Source: Nostoc cf. commune SO-36
GTDB lineage: Bacteria; Cyanobacteriota; Cyanobacteriia; Cyanobacteriales; Nostocaceae
DNA length: 64,000 bases
NCBI RefSeq assembly: GCF_023734775.1
Contig: NZ_AP025732.1
Location: 1,240,001 to 1,304,000, forward strand
Direction of reading: 5' to 3'
Below, piece by piece: positions 28,891 through 38,641 of the stretch. Under the pieces are notes generated by a model. That model had not been told where the DNA came from, did not search any database, and worked only from the letters and a program-made list of their open reading frames with translations. The first letter of the stretch is position 1, and each line of letters opens with the position of its first letter. Both the position numbers and the translations under genes were made by a program.

Positions 28891-30117
28891 TTACGGCTCT
28901 ACCCAGCGTTCATCTGCCTTAATGAGGTTAATTAATTCCTCTACACCTTTATCTTCTGGGACTTTTTTAATTTCTTCTCGCCCACGATACAAAGAAATGT
29001 AACCAGGTGTTTTGCCAACATAGCCATAGTCGGCATCTGCCATTTCTCCGGGGCCATTGACAATGCAACCCATAACTGCAATATCTAACCCAGTTAGGTG
29101 TTTAGTGGCTTCCCGGACTTTGTGCAGAACTTCCTCTAGGTTAAACAAAGTACGTCCACAGGAAGGACAAGCGACGTATTCCACCATCGTTTTTCGCAAT
29201 CCCAAAGCTTGGAGAATGCTATAGCAGACGGGAATTTCTTTTTCTGGTGCTTCTGTAAGTGAGACGCGAATTGTATCACCAATGCCATCAGCTAGTAATG
29301 TGGCAATACCTGCTGTGGATTTTATTCGCCCGTATTCGCCATCACCAGCTTCCGTAACGCCTAAATGTAATGGGTAATCCATACCCAAGTCATCCATGCG
29401 CTTGGCAATGAGGCGATAAGCGGCTAGCATCACCGGGACTCGTGAGGCTTTCATAGAAATTACCAAGTTGCGGAAATCTAAAGATTCACAGATGCGGATG
29501 AATTCTATGGCGGATTCCACCATTCCTTCTGGGGTGTCACCGTAAGTAAATAGCATTCTCTCGGCGAGGGAACCGTGATTTACGCCAATTCGCATCGATT
29601 TTCCTTGATCGCGCAAAGAAACTACCAGAGGTTCTAGGGTTTCGCGGATTTTTTCGCCAATTTCGTCAAATTCGGCTTTAGTATACTCAGTTCGATTGAC
29701 GTTGGGTTTTTCAAAGACATATAATCCTGGATTAATCCGCACTTTTTCTATGTGCTTGGCAACTTCCACAGCGATTTTTAGCCCATTGTGATGGACATCA
29801 GCCACAATGGGCACATCTTGGTAAGTTTTAATTAATTTTTGTTTAATTTCTGCTAAAGCTTTAGCATGAGCCATACTTGGCACCGTGACACGGACAATTT
29901 CGCAGCCAATTTCGTGCAGACGACGAATACCAGCCACGGAACCATCAATATCAAGGGTGTCTTCGTTAATCATTGACTGCACTACAACGGGGTAGCCACC
30001 GCCAATGGTGACATTTCCCACCTTTACGGGACGGGTTTTACGCCGCTTGATGGTTGTATCAAAGGTAGGTTGGCTGGATGTAGTATTTGAAGTATCTACT
30101 ATGGGCAGAGTTTGCAT
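28891..30117 (-). CDS. ispG: 4-hydroxy-3-methylbut-2-en-1-yl diphosphate synthase
   Basis: IspG (GcpE) is the [4Fe-4S] enzyme that makes HMBPP in the MEP pathway, using ferredoxin as donor in cyanobacteria. The 408-residue protein has [24 protein letters not shown] at the start. The cluster region follows ([19 protein letters not shown] with Cys-x2-Cys, and [21 protein letters not shown] with the third Cys and final Glu). Length is normal. ispD of the same pathway lies 6 kb away. The downstream 220 bases contain C/T-rich short repeats. Confidence 0.95.
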   Translation of the reverse strand: MQTLPIVDTSNTTSSQPTFDTTIKRRKTRPVKVGNVTIGGGYPVVVQSMINEDTLDIDGSVAGIRRLHEIGCEIVRVTVPSMAHAKALAEIKQKLIKTYQDVPIVADVHHNGLKIAVEVAKHIEKVRINPGLYVFEKPNVNRTEYTKAEFDEIGEKIRETLEPLVVSLRDQGKSMRIGVNHGSLAERMLFTYGDTPEGMVESAIEFIRICESLDFRNLVISMKASRVPVMLAAYRLIAKRMDDLGMDYPLHLGVTEAGDGEYGRIKSTAGIATLLADGIGDTIRVSLTEAPEKEIPVCYSILQALGLRKTMVEYVACPSCGRTLFNLEEVLHKVREATKHLTGLDIAVMGCIVNGPGEMADADYGYVGKTPGYISLYRGREEIKKVPEDKGVEELINLIKADERWVEP

Positions 30118-30575
30118 AACCTGATTAGGTAAATTTGCTGTCGTTAAAATATCAGATTTGATAAATCTCTGTTTCCCAGATTGCCACAGGTGGTGGCTCT
30201 TTTGGTGATTAGATAGAAAAAAGTTGTCCTTGAAAAACGGTGCGGGTGCGGCAAGCCAATGTTTTTACAACATAAAAATAGCCCTGACGGCAGTTTATTT
30301 ATGTTAAATGACTTTTTCTGGTCGTGTATTGGCTCGCGCAAATTGCTGCATTTTTGCACAGTAAAGAAGGACGAGGAATATTGTAGTAAAAATTTTCTTC
30401 TATACCGCCAATGCAATACCAATGCTACAGCTTCATTTATCGCTTACCACGACAATTAGTTAAATGTGAGTAACACAGCATTCTTTGGTAGTGATGATCT
30501 GAGAGTGTCATAAGTGTATACAGACATTTGCCACCACCAGTTACATTAGACTTATCACTAAATTGTTTGACACCC
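30118..30575. other. spacer between ispG and toxin-antitoxin pair
   Basis: AT-rich with no supported gene. AACATAAA (30268-) with TTTATGTT (about 30297) can form a hairpin. A 92-codon minus-strand frame lacks a ribosome site and protein-like composition. Confidence 0.45.
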
Positions 30576-30794
30576 ATGCTAGAAAAAGCATCCACATTCC
30601 AGAAAGCTATAGAGGCGGTAGAAGCATTAGATCCAGAAGCTCAGGCTATTCTTGTAGATATTATCCAAAAGCGCCTCAAACAACAGCGACAGAATGACTT
30701 ATTAAAAGAAATCGCGCAAGCAGAGAATGATTATGCTCAAGGGAATGTCCGGCGTGGTTCAGTTGCAGATTTGATGGCGGAGTTAGACGAATGA
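30576..30794 (+). CDS. antitoxin of RelE/ParE-type pair
   Basis: The 72-residue, Glu/Gln-rich helical protein starts MLEKASTFQKAIEAVEAL and ends VADLMAELDE. A longer frame from 30528 adds 16 residues of non-helical sequence, so ATG 30576 is preferred. It overlaps the toxin start by 4 bases. Helical, acidic and next to a RelE-like toxin, it is probably the antitoxin that binds the toxin and its own promoter. The DNA-binding fold is not recognisable. Confidence 0.75.
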   Translation: MLEKASTFQKAIEAVEALDPEAQAILVDIIQKRLKQQRQNDLLKEIAQAENDYAQGNVRRGSVADLMAELDE

Positions 30795-31075
30795 AAAATT
30801 TGGTTTGGAGTCCGACTTTTGTTCGTGCTTTTAAGCGTCTAGTCAAGAAAAATCCTGAGTTACGTTCTCAAATTGAGCAAGTATTACAACAAATAGCTGA
30901 AGACCCATTTCAAGCCAGTTTACGTAGTCACAAGCTAAAAGGTGATTCATCGGGTAGATACTCATCTTCAATTGATTATCATAATAGGATTTTATTTAAA
31001 TTTGTGACAAATCCTGAATCAGGAGAGGAAGAAATTTTGTTGCTAACTTTAGGTTCCCATGATGAGGTTTACTAA
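30791..31075 (+). CDS. RelE/ParE-family toxin
   Basis: The 94-residue basic protein has the RelE/ParE fold: LVWSPTFVRAFKRLVKKNPELRSQIEQVLQQIAEDP, a short linker LRSHKLKGD, then strands RYSSSIDYHNRILFKFV and EILLLTLGSHDEVY. RelE members cleave mRNA on the ribosome and ParE members poison gyrase. The C-terminal LTLGSHDEVY is closest to the YafQ/RelE type, though catalysis is not proven here. It overlaps the antitoxin by 4 bases and is intact. Confidence 0.8.
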   Translation: MKNLVWSPTFVRAFKRLVKKNPELRSQIEQVLQQIAEDPFQASLRSHKLKGDSSGRYSSSIDYHNRILFKFVTNPESGEEEILLLTLGSHDEVY

Positions 31076-31122
31076 ATAAGGCATTATGTTTAACTGAGGC
31101 AAGCTTAATAATTACAACATAA

Positions 31123-32172
31123 ATGCAGAATTATATGAATACCCAAACAACAACTCAAGTACCAATTCCCTGGCATTTTAACTCCAATAAGGTAGGAAAA
31201 GTCTGGCGCGTACCTTACCAAGAACGTGCCGCCGAAGCTGAAATCTGGTCAAAACAACACAATATAAAACCAGCATCTTTAGATAAAACCCGTATTTGCC
31301 TACTATTAATTGATGTTCAAAACACCTTTTGCATCCCAGAATTTGAATTATTTGTAGGTGGAAAATCTGGTAATGCGGCGGTGGATGATAACGTCAGATT
31401 GTGTGAGTTTATCTATCACAACTTGGCAGTAATTACAAAAATTGTACCTACCTTAGATACCCACACAGCAACGCAAATTTTTCATCCCATCTTTTGGGTA
31501 AACGCCGCCGGAGAACATCCCACTCCAGCTGCGACTAGCATTACCCCAGCAGATATTGAACAAGGTATTTGGAAAGTCAACCCAGCAGTTGCAGACACTG
31601 TTACTAATGGCAATTATGAATCATTAGAAAAACATACTTACCATTATGTTAAGCAACTCAGTCAAGACGGAAAATATCCCCTCACTGTTTGGCCTTATCA
31701 TTCTATGTTAGGTGGTATCGGTCATGCTCTAGTTTCATCGGTAGAAGAAGCGATATTTTTCCACGGCATTGCGCGTCAGACCCAAACGCAATTTGAAATC
31801 AAAGGTGAAAATCCTTTAACAGAAAATTATTCAATTTTACGTCCAGAGGTGTTGGAAGATTTTGAACAACGTCCACTTGCTCAAAAAAACACGCGCCTAA
31901 TTAAACAACTTTTAGAATATGATGCAGTAATTATTGGTGGTCAAGCTAAAAGTCATTGCGTCGCCTGGACAATTGACGATTTATTAACAGAAATTAAACA
32001 GGTAGATGCTACCCTTGCTAAAAAAATCTATCTGCTAGAAGATTCCACTTCCCCTGTTGTTGTCCCCGGTGTTGTAGACTACACAGAACAGGCAGATGCG
32101 GCATTTAAAAGGTTTGCAGAAGCAGGAATGCGTATCGTAAAATCTAGCGGAAATATAGCATCATTTTTTTAA
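31123..32172 (+). CDS. isochorismatase-family cysteine hydrolase
   Basis: The 349-residue protein has the isochorismatase/nicotinamidase fold: LLLIDVQNTFCIP supplies the catalytic Asp, HPIFWVNAAGEHP includes the metal-region His, and GGQAKSHCVAWTIDD carries the nucleophile Cys. It is much longer than common 200-residue members, with an extra central block. This suggests a distinct subfamily, possibly a nicotinamidase or amide hydrolase with extra lid. ATG 31135 within MQNYMNTQ is an alternative start. It stands alone. Confidence 0.75.
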   Translation: MQNYMNTQTTTQVPIPWHFNSNKVGKVWRVPYQERAAEAEIWSKQHNIKPASLDKTRICLLLIDVQNTFCIPEFELFVGGKSGNAAVDDNVRLCEFIYHNLAVITKIVPTLDTHTATQIFHPIFWVNAAGEHPTPAATSITPADIEQGIWKVNPAVADTVTNGNYESLEKHTYHYVKQLSQDGKYPLTVWPYHSMLGGIGHALVSSVEEAIFFHGIARQTQTQFEIKGENPLTENYSILRPEVLEDFEQRPLAQKNTRLIKQLLEYDAVIIGGQAKSHCVAWTIDDLLTEIKQVDATLAKKIYLLEDSTSPVVVPGVVDYTEQADAAFKRFAEAGMRIVKSSGNIASFF

Positions 32173-32179
32173 CACAAAG

Positions 32180-32280
32180 GATCGCATTCGCAAAGCGTCT
32201 GGTAGAGAAGGTTTCGCAGAGGAACACAGAGATTTCCTTTGCATTCCTTTGCGCTTCCTCGGCGTTCCTCTGCGTTTAAA
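32180..32280. repeat. short repeats between convergent genes
   Basis: A GC-rich repeat (GGATCGCATTCGCAAAGCG, 32180-32198) is followed by CCTTTGCGCTTCCTCGGCG-type sequence with inverse similarity to GCAGAGGAACACAGAG, giving a loose hairpin between two convergent genes. Confidence 0.4.
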
Positions 32281-32288
32281 AACAAACC

Positions 32289-33182
32289 TCATTTCTTCAA
32301 ATAACCTTTGGGATCTTGCGCCACCCAACCCAGAGATGAGCTAGAACGCACTTCAAAATGGAGGTGCGGTTGATTGGAGGTTGGTTGTCCGCTAGTGCCT
32401 ACTGTTCCAAGTAAGTCGCCTTTTTTAACTTGCTGACCGACAGTAACTTTAATGGTGTCAAGTTGGGCGTAGCGGCTTTGGAGTCCGCCACTGTGGTTAA
32501 TGATGACCAATTTGCCATAACTACCTTGGTCGCTGGCAAAGGCTACGGTTCCAGGCGCGATCGCTTGTACATTAGAACCAACTGGTGCTAATAAGTCAAT
32601 ACCGCTATGGAAGAAAACTTGACCTGTCGCAGGATTAATTTGCCAACCGTAAGCTAATCCCACATTTGCGGCTTGTGCTAAAGGGTATCCAGACAAGGAT
32701 TCACGGTTTGGCGTTTTTGTCTCAGTAGATAAAGGGGACTTAGTTACAACACCATTAGGCGACCAATTTACCCCTGGAACAAACACGATTCTAGGGTTTT
32801 GTTGGCAGCCATTGATCTCAAAAAGGCTATCCGCACGAACTTTGTATTGTGCCGCTACTTGTCGCCAAGTTTGACCGCTAGGCACTTCAACTACAATCCC
32901 ATTGTAGGGAGGAATTTGAAGCACACTACCAACTGTGGCAACTGCACCGCTCTGCAAAGTTGGATTCATGCCAATAATAGTTGTAGGTATGAGATTGTAG
33001 CGCTGCGCTATGCTCTCCAAAGTTTCACCACGAACAACTTTATGGCGTTGGAAGCGAGATAAGGCTGGAATTGGGCAATCATCGACAGCAGCATTAGCGC
33101 TGTTCGAGTTTAGCAGTATGCTTACTAGGCCCAAGGCGCTAATTAAGCTACAGAGAAACAGTTGACGAAAGGGTAAAATCAT
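32289..33182 (-). CDS. LysM and M23 peptidase domain protein
   Basis: The 297-residue exported protein binds and probably cleaves or remodels peptidoglycan. It has a signal peptide (LFLCSLISALGLVSILLNSNSANA, about 32 residues). One clear LysM follows (HKVVRGETLESIAQRYNLIPTTIIGMNP), then a second degenerate one (VEVPSGQTWRQVAAQYKV). The C-terminal LytM/M23 domain has HSGIDLLAP and the zinc ligands QPHLHFEVR. These metal residues are intact, so it may be an active DD- or DL-endopeptidase rather than an inactive activator. It stands alone. Confidence 0.88.
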   Translation of the reverse strand: MILPFRQLFLCSLISALGLVSILLNSNSANAAVDDCPIPALSRFQRHKVVRGETLESIAQRYNLIPTTIIGMNPTLQSGAVATVGSVLQIPPYNGIVVEVPSGQTWRQVAAQYKVRADSLFEINGCQQNPRIVFVPGVNWSPNGVVTKSPLSTETKTPNRESLSGYPLAQAANVGLAYGWQINPATGQVFFHSGIDLLAPVGSNVQAIAPGTVAFASDQGSYGKLVIINHSGGLQSRYAQLDTIKVTVGQQVKKGDLLGTVGTSGQPTSNQPHLHFEVRSSSSLGWVAQDPKGYLKK

Positions 33183-33387
33183 GTCTTCAGGTCAAGAGCG
33201 CACTAACTTTAGATTTTAGATGGGAAGAGTGGGAATTGGGACTAGGGGCTAGCTGACAAGAGGACAAAGAGAATAAGCAATGCCCAATGCCCCATCCCCA
33301 ATGCCCCATTCCCCATTCCCCAATTCCTCGTAAATTGATCTGTCCACTTGCCGTTAGCTTGACTACACTTAGAAATTAGCAACTGCA

Positions 33388-34620
33388 TTGCTATCCTTAA
33401 GCAAAATGATTATGAAGTTATCCTTAAAGCAACTGGCGGTTTATGTGTTTTTACTGGTGATCGGCGGTGGTGCAGGTTTGTTAGGCAGTCGCTATCTCCT
33501 GCCACAAAATCGCTCGTTCCAACAGTTAAAAAATGTAACAATGGCTTTGCCTCCAGAATCCGTAGTTCCTAATTCTTCTAACGGAACCATTGGGGCTAAT
33601 GGGAGCGATAATGTAAATTTTATTGCGACGGCAGTGCAAAAAGTTGGCCCGGCTGTGGTGCGAATTAATGCTACTCGCAAAGTCGCCAATCCTATCTCTG
33701 ACGCATTAAAAAATCCCCTCTTGCGGCGATTTTTTGGAGAGGATGAGCAACCAATTCCCCAAGAACGTATTGAGCGCGGTACAGGATCGGGATTTATTTT
33801 GAGCGAAGATGGAGAATTACTCACCAACGCTCATGTGGTAGCAGATACAGATACAGTACAAGTTACCCTCAAGGATGGTCGGACTCTAGAGGGGAAGGTG
33901 GTAGGTGTTGATTCTGTGACAGATGTGGCAGTGGTGAAAATCAAAGCGAATAATTTACCGACGGTGAAGCTGGGCAATTCGCAAAACTTGATACCAGGAC
34001 AATGGGCGATCGCTATTGGCAATCCTCTAGGTTTAGATAATACTGTCACTATCGGCATCATCAGCGCTACTGATCGCACCAGCACTCAAGTGGGTGTCCC
34101 AGATAAGCGAGTCAGCTTTATCCAAACTGATGCCGCAATTAACCCTGGAAACTCTGGTGGCCCGTTGTTAAATGCCCAAGGTGAAGTGATTGGTGTTAAC
34201 ACCGCCATCCGCGCTGATGCTCAAGGACTTGGTTTCGCCATTCCCATTGAAACCGCCGCCCGCATCGCCAACGAACTTTTTACCAAAGGGCGTGTAGAAC
34301 ATCCCTTCTTAGGTATTGAAATGGCAGACCTTTCTCCCACCAGAAAAGAGCAGATTAATCAAGAAAATCAGCTAAATATTCAACAGGATGCAGGGATTGT
34401 GATTAAAGGAGTCACACATGATTCCCCAGCCAAGCGTGGAGGACTGCTTTCTGGAGATGTGATTCAAAAAGTTAACGGTAAACCAGTTAAAACCTCAGCC
34501 CAAGTTCAGAAACTGGTGGAGTCTAGCAAAGTTGGGGACATTTTAGCTATCGAAGTCAACCGTAGCGGCAAAATTCAAACTTTCAAAGTACAATCAGCAG
34601 CTTACCCTGAAAGGAAGTAG
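33388..34620 (+). CDS. HtrA/Deg serine protease with PDZ domain
   Basis: The 410-residue Deg protease (HhoA/HhoB/HtrA type) acts in envelope or lumen quality control. An N-terminal anchor (VYVFLLVIGGGAGLLGSRYLL) is followed by a trypsin-like domain. The catalytic His is in LTNAHVVAD, the Asp in SVTDVAVVKI and the Ser in NPGNSGGPLL. A C-terminal PDZ spans about 300-400 (GIVIKGVTHDSPAKRGGLLSGDVIQKVNG). ATG 33406 (MIMKLSLKQL) may be the true start. Nostoc has several Deg proteins, so no single symbol is assigned. Confidence 0.9.
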   Translation: MLSLSKMIMKLSLKQLAVYVFLLVIGGGAGLLGSRYLLPQNRSFQQLKNVTMALPPESVVPNSSNGTIGANGSDNVNFIATAVQKVGPAVVRINATRKVANPISDALKNPLLRRFFGEDEQPIPQERIERGTGSGFILSEDGELLTNAHVVADTDTVQVTLKDGRTLEGKVVGVDSVTDVAVVKIKANNLPTVKLGNSQNLIPGQWAIAIGNPLGLDNTVTIGIISATDRTSTQVGVPDKRVSFIQTDAAINPGNSGGPLLNAQGEVIGVNTAIRADAQGLGFAIPIETAARIANELFTKGRVEHPFLGIEMADLSPTRKEQINQENQLNIQQDAGIVIKGVTHDSPAKRGGLLSGDVIQKVNGKPVKTSAQVQKLVESSKVGDILAIEVNRSGKIQTFKVQSAAYPERK

Positions 34621-34805
34621 TCAAAATAATTGATAATTCGTAATTCGTAGTTGCCAGACACTGGCGGACTTGCTTTGCACGTCGCTATCCGTGGAAGCTT
34701 GAACTTTCCACATAAGTCTTGTTTACCACTGAATTTTTAATTTAGTGTGGGCTGCTATACCCTTTTTAATTACGAATTACGAATTACGAATTAGTAATTA
34801 TTTGC
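34620..34805. repeat. ATTACGA-type palindromic repeat
   Basis: TAATTCGTAATTCGTAG at about 34631 has an inverse partner in TTACGAATTACGAATTACGA at about 34770-34790, a heptamer-like repeat (AATTACG). The interior includes CTTTCCACATAAGT. No gene is seen. Confidence 0.6.
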
Positions 34806-34841
34806 TCAATAGTCCCAGAATATTTGACTACTAACTATTAA

Positions 34842-35189
34842 TTATTGACCATTAGACAAATGCTCTAACTGCATTCTTTGTTCCATCTGGCGCAGAAAAT
34901 ACCCTGTCATCATGGCCGACGCTAGAAGCCCAGCTAAGTTGTCCCGATCTGTTGTGATTTGCACGTTGAAATTTTCTGCCGGGAGCATTCCCACAAGCCC
35001 TTGGACATTTTGCGAGATGATTTGTTTAATTTCGGGGCTGGCGGACTGAGCAATCCTCGCTAAAACATCAGGAGACTGATGCTGTAGATATTTGAGTAAC
35101 TGATTGGGGTATTCCTCAGAGTGGTCGGAAAGAAGTTGATTAGGGTGTTCCTCAGAGTTGTCATTCAAAAAGTCAGGATTAAACACCAT
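34842..35189 (-). CDS. DUF760-type protein
   Basis: The 115-residue soluble protein is of a cyanobacterial/plastid family I take to be DUF760, seen in VLARIAQSASPEIKQIISQNVQGLVGMLP and in the C-terminal helix GLLASAMMTGYFLRQMEQRM. The N-terminus contains an internal duplication: EEHPNQLLSDHS and EEYPNQLLKYL are near-identical, with matching DNA. Plastid relatives have been linked to stress regulation; the role here is unknown. It stands alone. Confidence 0.6.
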   Translation of the reverse strand: MVFNPDFLNDNSEEHPNQLLSDHSEEYPNQLLKYLQHQSPDVLARIAQSASPEIKQIISQNVQGLVGMLPAENFNVQITTDRDNLAGLLASAMMTGYFLRQMEQRMQLEHLSNGQ

Positions 35190-35269
35190 TGGCAGTTTTA
35201 TTTAGCTTAATTGCTAACTCTACTCTAAACCATAGTACAAGGGTAGCGCATTCACCACAGGTATAAGTC

Positions 35270-35882
<613 letters not shown>

Positions 35883-36003
35883 TTAATTATTAGTCATTGG
35901 TCATTTGTCATTAGTCATTAGTACATGACAACTAACAATTAACAAGTGTGTGGGATTATATCGTAAATTGTCAAAATATTCTTTAAAATTCTCAAATTGG
36001 GGA

Positions 36004-36098
36004 TTGGGCAATTCAATTTTGGCTTTTAGATTTTGGATTTTAGATTAAATTTCAATCCAAAATCCAAAATCTAAAATCTAAAATTCTTACTCCCCACT
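36004..36098. repeat. hairpin repeat TTGGATTT/AAATCCAA, copy 1
   Basis: TTTTAGATTTTGGATTTTAG pairs with inverse copies (CCAAAATCCAAAATCTAAAA) around AAATTTC. The element ends TTCTTACTCCCCAC directly before the ispD stop codon (minus strand). A second copy is at 62190-62285, in the same position relative to another gene. Confidence 0.75.
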
Positions 36099-36101
36099 TT
36101 C

Positions 36102-36797
36102 TCAAAAGCCTCTACTCGTGAGAATAAATTCTGCGATCGCTAAATCTTGGGGAGTGGTTACTTTTAAATTTGTCTCTTCTCCCTCGACAATTCGCACTTC
36201 AATGCCACACCTTTCAAATAAAGCGGCGTCGTCAGTTACTTCCCAACCTTGACGAACACCTTCAGCGTGGCACTGTTTCAACAACTTGACATCAAATCCT
36301 TGGGGAGTTTGTGCCGCCCATAGTTGTCGTCTGTCGGGTGTTTGTTGAATTATGCCTTGTTCATCGACAACTTTGATGGTGTCTTTGACCGGTACACCAG
36401 CAATTAAACCGGGACAGTGGCGAATGGCTTCGGCACAAGAATTAAATAAATTTGGTGTGGCTAGGCATCTAGCGCCATCGTGAATCAATACTTGCTCTGC
36501 GGCTACTGGCAGGGATTGCAAGCCATTGTAAACAGATTCTTGGCGGGTGGAGCCACCTTGAATCAATTCGACTGGTTTAGTCAGCTTCAGATCGGCGAGA
36601 ATTTTCTTGAAGTCTGGCCAATCGATAGGTTGAGAAATAATCCCGATCCAACTGATTGTACTGGCGGCTTCTGCGGCTAATAAAGTCCAGGCAATAATTG
36701 GTTGCGATCGCACCTTCAGCAGGAGTTTATTGCGGTTACTCCCCATTCTTTTTCCGATTCCCGCAGCTGGAATTAGTAAATACACAGAATTCCTCAA
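36102..36797 (-). CDS. ispD: 2-C-methyl-D-erythritol 4-phosphate cytidylyltransferase
   Basis: IspD transfers CMP to MEP in the MEP isoprenoid pathway. The 231-residue protein starts with the nucleotide-binding LLIPAAGIGKRMGSNRNKLLL. It has HDGARCLAT and GVPVKDTIK (GVPVxDT motif), and AAQTPQGF as well as VTDDAALFE, the usual set. Length is normal. Its promoter lies in the short spacer shared with the divergent GT9 gene. Confidence 0.95.
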   Translation of the reverse strand: MRNSVYLLIPAAGIGKRMGSNRNKLLLKVRSQPIIAWTLLAAEAASTISWIGIISQPIDWPDFKKILADLKLTKPVELIQGGSTRQESVYNGLQSLPVAAEQVLIHDGARCLATPNLFNSCAEAIRHCPGLIAGVPVKDTIKVVDEQGIIQQTPDRRQLWAAQTPQGFDVKLLKQCHAEGVRQGWEVTDDAALFERCGIEVRIVEGEETNLKVTTPQDLAIAEFILTSRGF

Positions 36798-36854
36798 TCT
36801 TTAAGCTATATATTTTCCCCTAAAATAGGGAGCGAGTAAGCGTCAATAAATATT

Positions 36855-37814
36855 ATGCGAGTAGTAGCCCTTGTACCTGGCGGAATTGGCGACCAAATTC
36901 TCTTCTTTCCGACTCTAGATGACCTGAAGCGCCATTACCCTAACGCTCAGATAGATGTTGTTGTTGAACCAGGGTCAAAGGCTGCCTACCGAGTGAGCAA
37001 GTCAGTTCACGAGGTACTAGCCTTTGATTTTAATGACCGTAACAGTCTGGCGGATTGGGGGAATTTGGTCGGCAACATTCGCGATCGCGAATACGATGTT
37101 GCCATTGCTGTTAAGCAAAATTGGTTGATGGGTCTTTTTCTCTGGTTGACAGGAATTACCACACGCATTGGCTACCAAGGCAAAGGAGCGGGTTTTCTTA
37201 CCCATGCTGTGCCGTTCAAACCATCTCAGTATGCGGCAGCATTATACCACGACTTGTTGCAACCATTAACCATAAAAACCCCTGTCCCAGAATTAGCAGT
37301 AAATGTGCCAAAAACAGATATTGACTGGGCAGAAAACGAACAAAAACGCTTAGGGGTGAATGAAACAGGCTATATCTTGATTAATGGCGGTTCTGGCCAG
37401 TTATCCCAAGCTAAAGAACTGGATAAAATCTACCCTGTCGAGAAATGGCATCAAATTATTCAAAACTTCCAAGATAAGCAACCCGATCTGCCTGTGGTAG
37501 TCATTAAGGGATTTGGCGATGAACAGTTTGTGCGATCGCTTCTGGGGTCTTCTCCAGATATCAAGGTAACTGCGCCAAGCGATATTGGTAAGTTAACTGC
37601 CATAATTGCCGGGGCAAATTTGATGTTGTCTACTGATAGTGCGGCACTACAACTAAGTGTTGCAGTCCAAACTTATACCATTGCCCTATTTGGGCCTACT
37701 GATCCAGTTAAGTTGTTGCCAAAATACGATAAATTCTTAGCCATTGAATCCCCTACGGGAAAAACGGCGGATATTTCACCAAACGCAGTTTTAGAGAAAA
37801 TTTGGGGTGGCTAA
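36855..37814 (+). CDS. glycosyltransferase family 9 protein
   Basis: The 319-residue protein is of the ADP-heptose:LPS heptosyltransferase type. It begins MRVVALVPGGIGDQILFFPTLDDLKRHYP, the GGIGD donor motif. The C-terminal donor site has INGGSGQLSQAKELDKIYP and STDSAALQLSVAVQTYTIALFGPTDP. It adds a sugar in lipopolysaccharide or exopolysaccharide synthesis; the sugar is unknown. It shares a 57-bp divergent spacer with ispD. Confidence 0.88.
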   Translation: MRVVALVPGGIGDQILFFPTLDDLKRHYPNAQIDVVVEPGSKAAYRVSKSVHEVLAFDFNDRNSLADWGNLVGNIRDREYDVAIAVKQNWLMGLFLWLTGITTRIGYQGKGAGFLTHAVPFKPSQYAAALYHDLLQPLTIKTPVPELAVNVPKTDIDWAENEQKRLGVNETGYILINGGSGQLSQAKELDKIYPVEKWHQIIQNFQDKQPDLPVVVIKGFGDEQFVRSLLGSSPDIKVTAPSDIGKLTAIIAGANLMLSTDSAALQLSVAVQTYTIALFGPTDPVKLLPKYDKFLAIESPTGKTADISPNAVLEKIWGG

Positions 37815-37937
37815 ACTAGCAGTTTGCCTCAATTTCTCCAATCAACCTATTGGATATCCAATATAGTTATGCGTTTGTTGAATGACCGCAAAACCTGGAT
37901 GTGACAGCTAGATTTTGCGGTTATTCAGTATTTAAAG

Positions 37938-38050
37938 AAGAATACAAAAGTCAGAATTCAGAATTCAGACACTCTCTACAAGACACTGCTCTATCTACCA
38001 GTCGCCCAGAATTCAGTATGAATTCTGGCTCCTGACTCCTGAATTCTTTC
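37938..38050. repeat. GAATTCAGGAGTCAG palindromic repeat, copy C
   Basis: AAGTCAGAATTCAGAATTCA at the left and CTGACTCCTGAATTCTTTC at the right flank a short interior with an internal CAGAATTCAGTATGAATTCTG palindrome-like core. It is related to copies at 4403-4662 and 10946-11149. Confidence 0.7.
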
Positions 38051-38053
38051 TTC

Positions 38054-38641
38054 TTAAAATATCCCAAAAAAAGCATCATCTAATTCATAACCCAGCATTT
38101 GGGCCATAGACTTTAGCCGCGATAGACTGGGGATGTCTTGCTGTTTAAGCCAATCACCTAAAATAAAGATTTTGTGCATCAAAAATATTTCTAAGGCTTC
38201 AGGATTGTATTGAATGCCTTCTTGGGAACTAAACTGATGTGGTACAAGCATGGCGGCATAACGAGCGAATTCCCCAGCTTTCCAATCTAGTAAAAATGGC
38301 AACCAAGGATATTTAGCATCTAGGCGCACAAACCACAGGCGCACTTCTGGAATTTCTGAGAGTTCCCGTGGATCGCCAGCTTCGAGATCGTAATTGATAT
38401 CAAAGCGTAGCTGCTGTTCATGGGATTCGACTCCCTCTTGCAGCATTTGTTCAATCACCGTTGACGCAGGAGATATATCCAGATTGTTAATCAGGTCATT
38501 ATTGAGTGCGATCGCAATTGTCTTTGACTCAGCAGCCACTTTCTTTTTGCTCAACTTTAGGATCGACAATCTACAGTAGCAGCTTTCAGGGCTTGACGCT
38601 AGATTGACCCTTACTAGCACAAAGTTTTTTTTACTAAGCAA
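38054..38641 (-). CDS. crr6: CRR6-family NdhI maturation factor
   Basis: CRR6 (chlororespiratory reduction 6, DUF1817) helps assemble the NdhI iron-sulfur subunit of the photosynthetic NDH-1 complex. The conserved blocks are DPRELSEIPEVRLWFVRLDAKYPWLP, WKAGEFARYAAMLVPHQFS and EGIQYNPEALEIFLMHKIF, all in order. The frame extends 34 residues upstream of the usual beginning (IAIALNNDLINNLD), so a GTG near 38539 is a likely true start. C-terminal helices end LGYELDDAFFGIF. It stands alone. Confidence 0.82.
   Translation of the reverse strand: MLSKKNFVLVRVNLASSPESCYCRLSILKLSKKKVAAESKTIAIALNNDLINNLDISPASTVIEQMLQEGVESHEQQLRFDINYDLEAGDPRELSEIPEVRLWFVRLDAKYPWLPFLLDWKAGEFARYAAMLVPHQFSSQEGIQYNPEALEIFLMHKIFILGDWLKQQDIPSLSRLKSMAQMLGYELDDAFFGIF

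Noticed and set aside
30144..30422. 92-codon minus-strand frame upstream of ispG
   Set aside because: No start signal and composition typical of AT-rich spacer.
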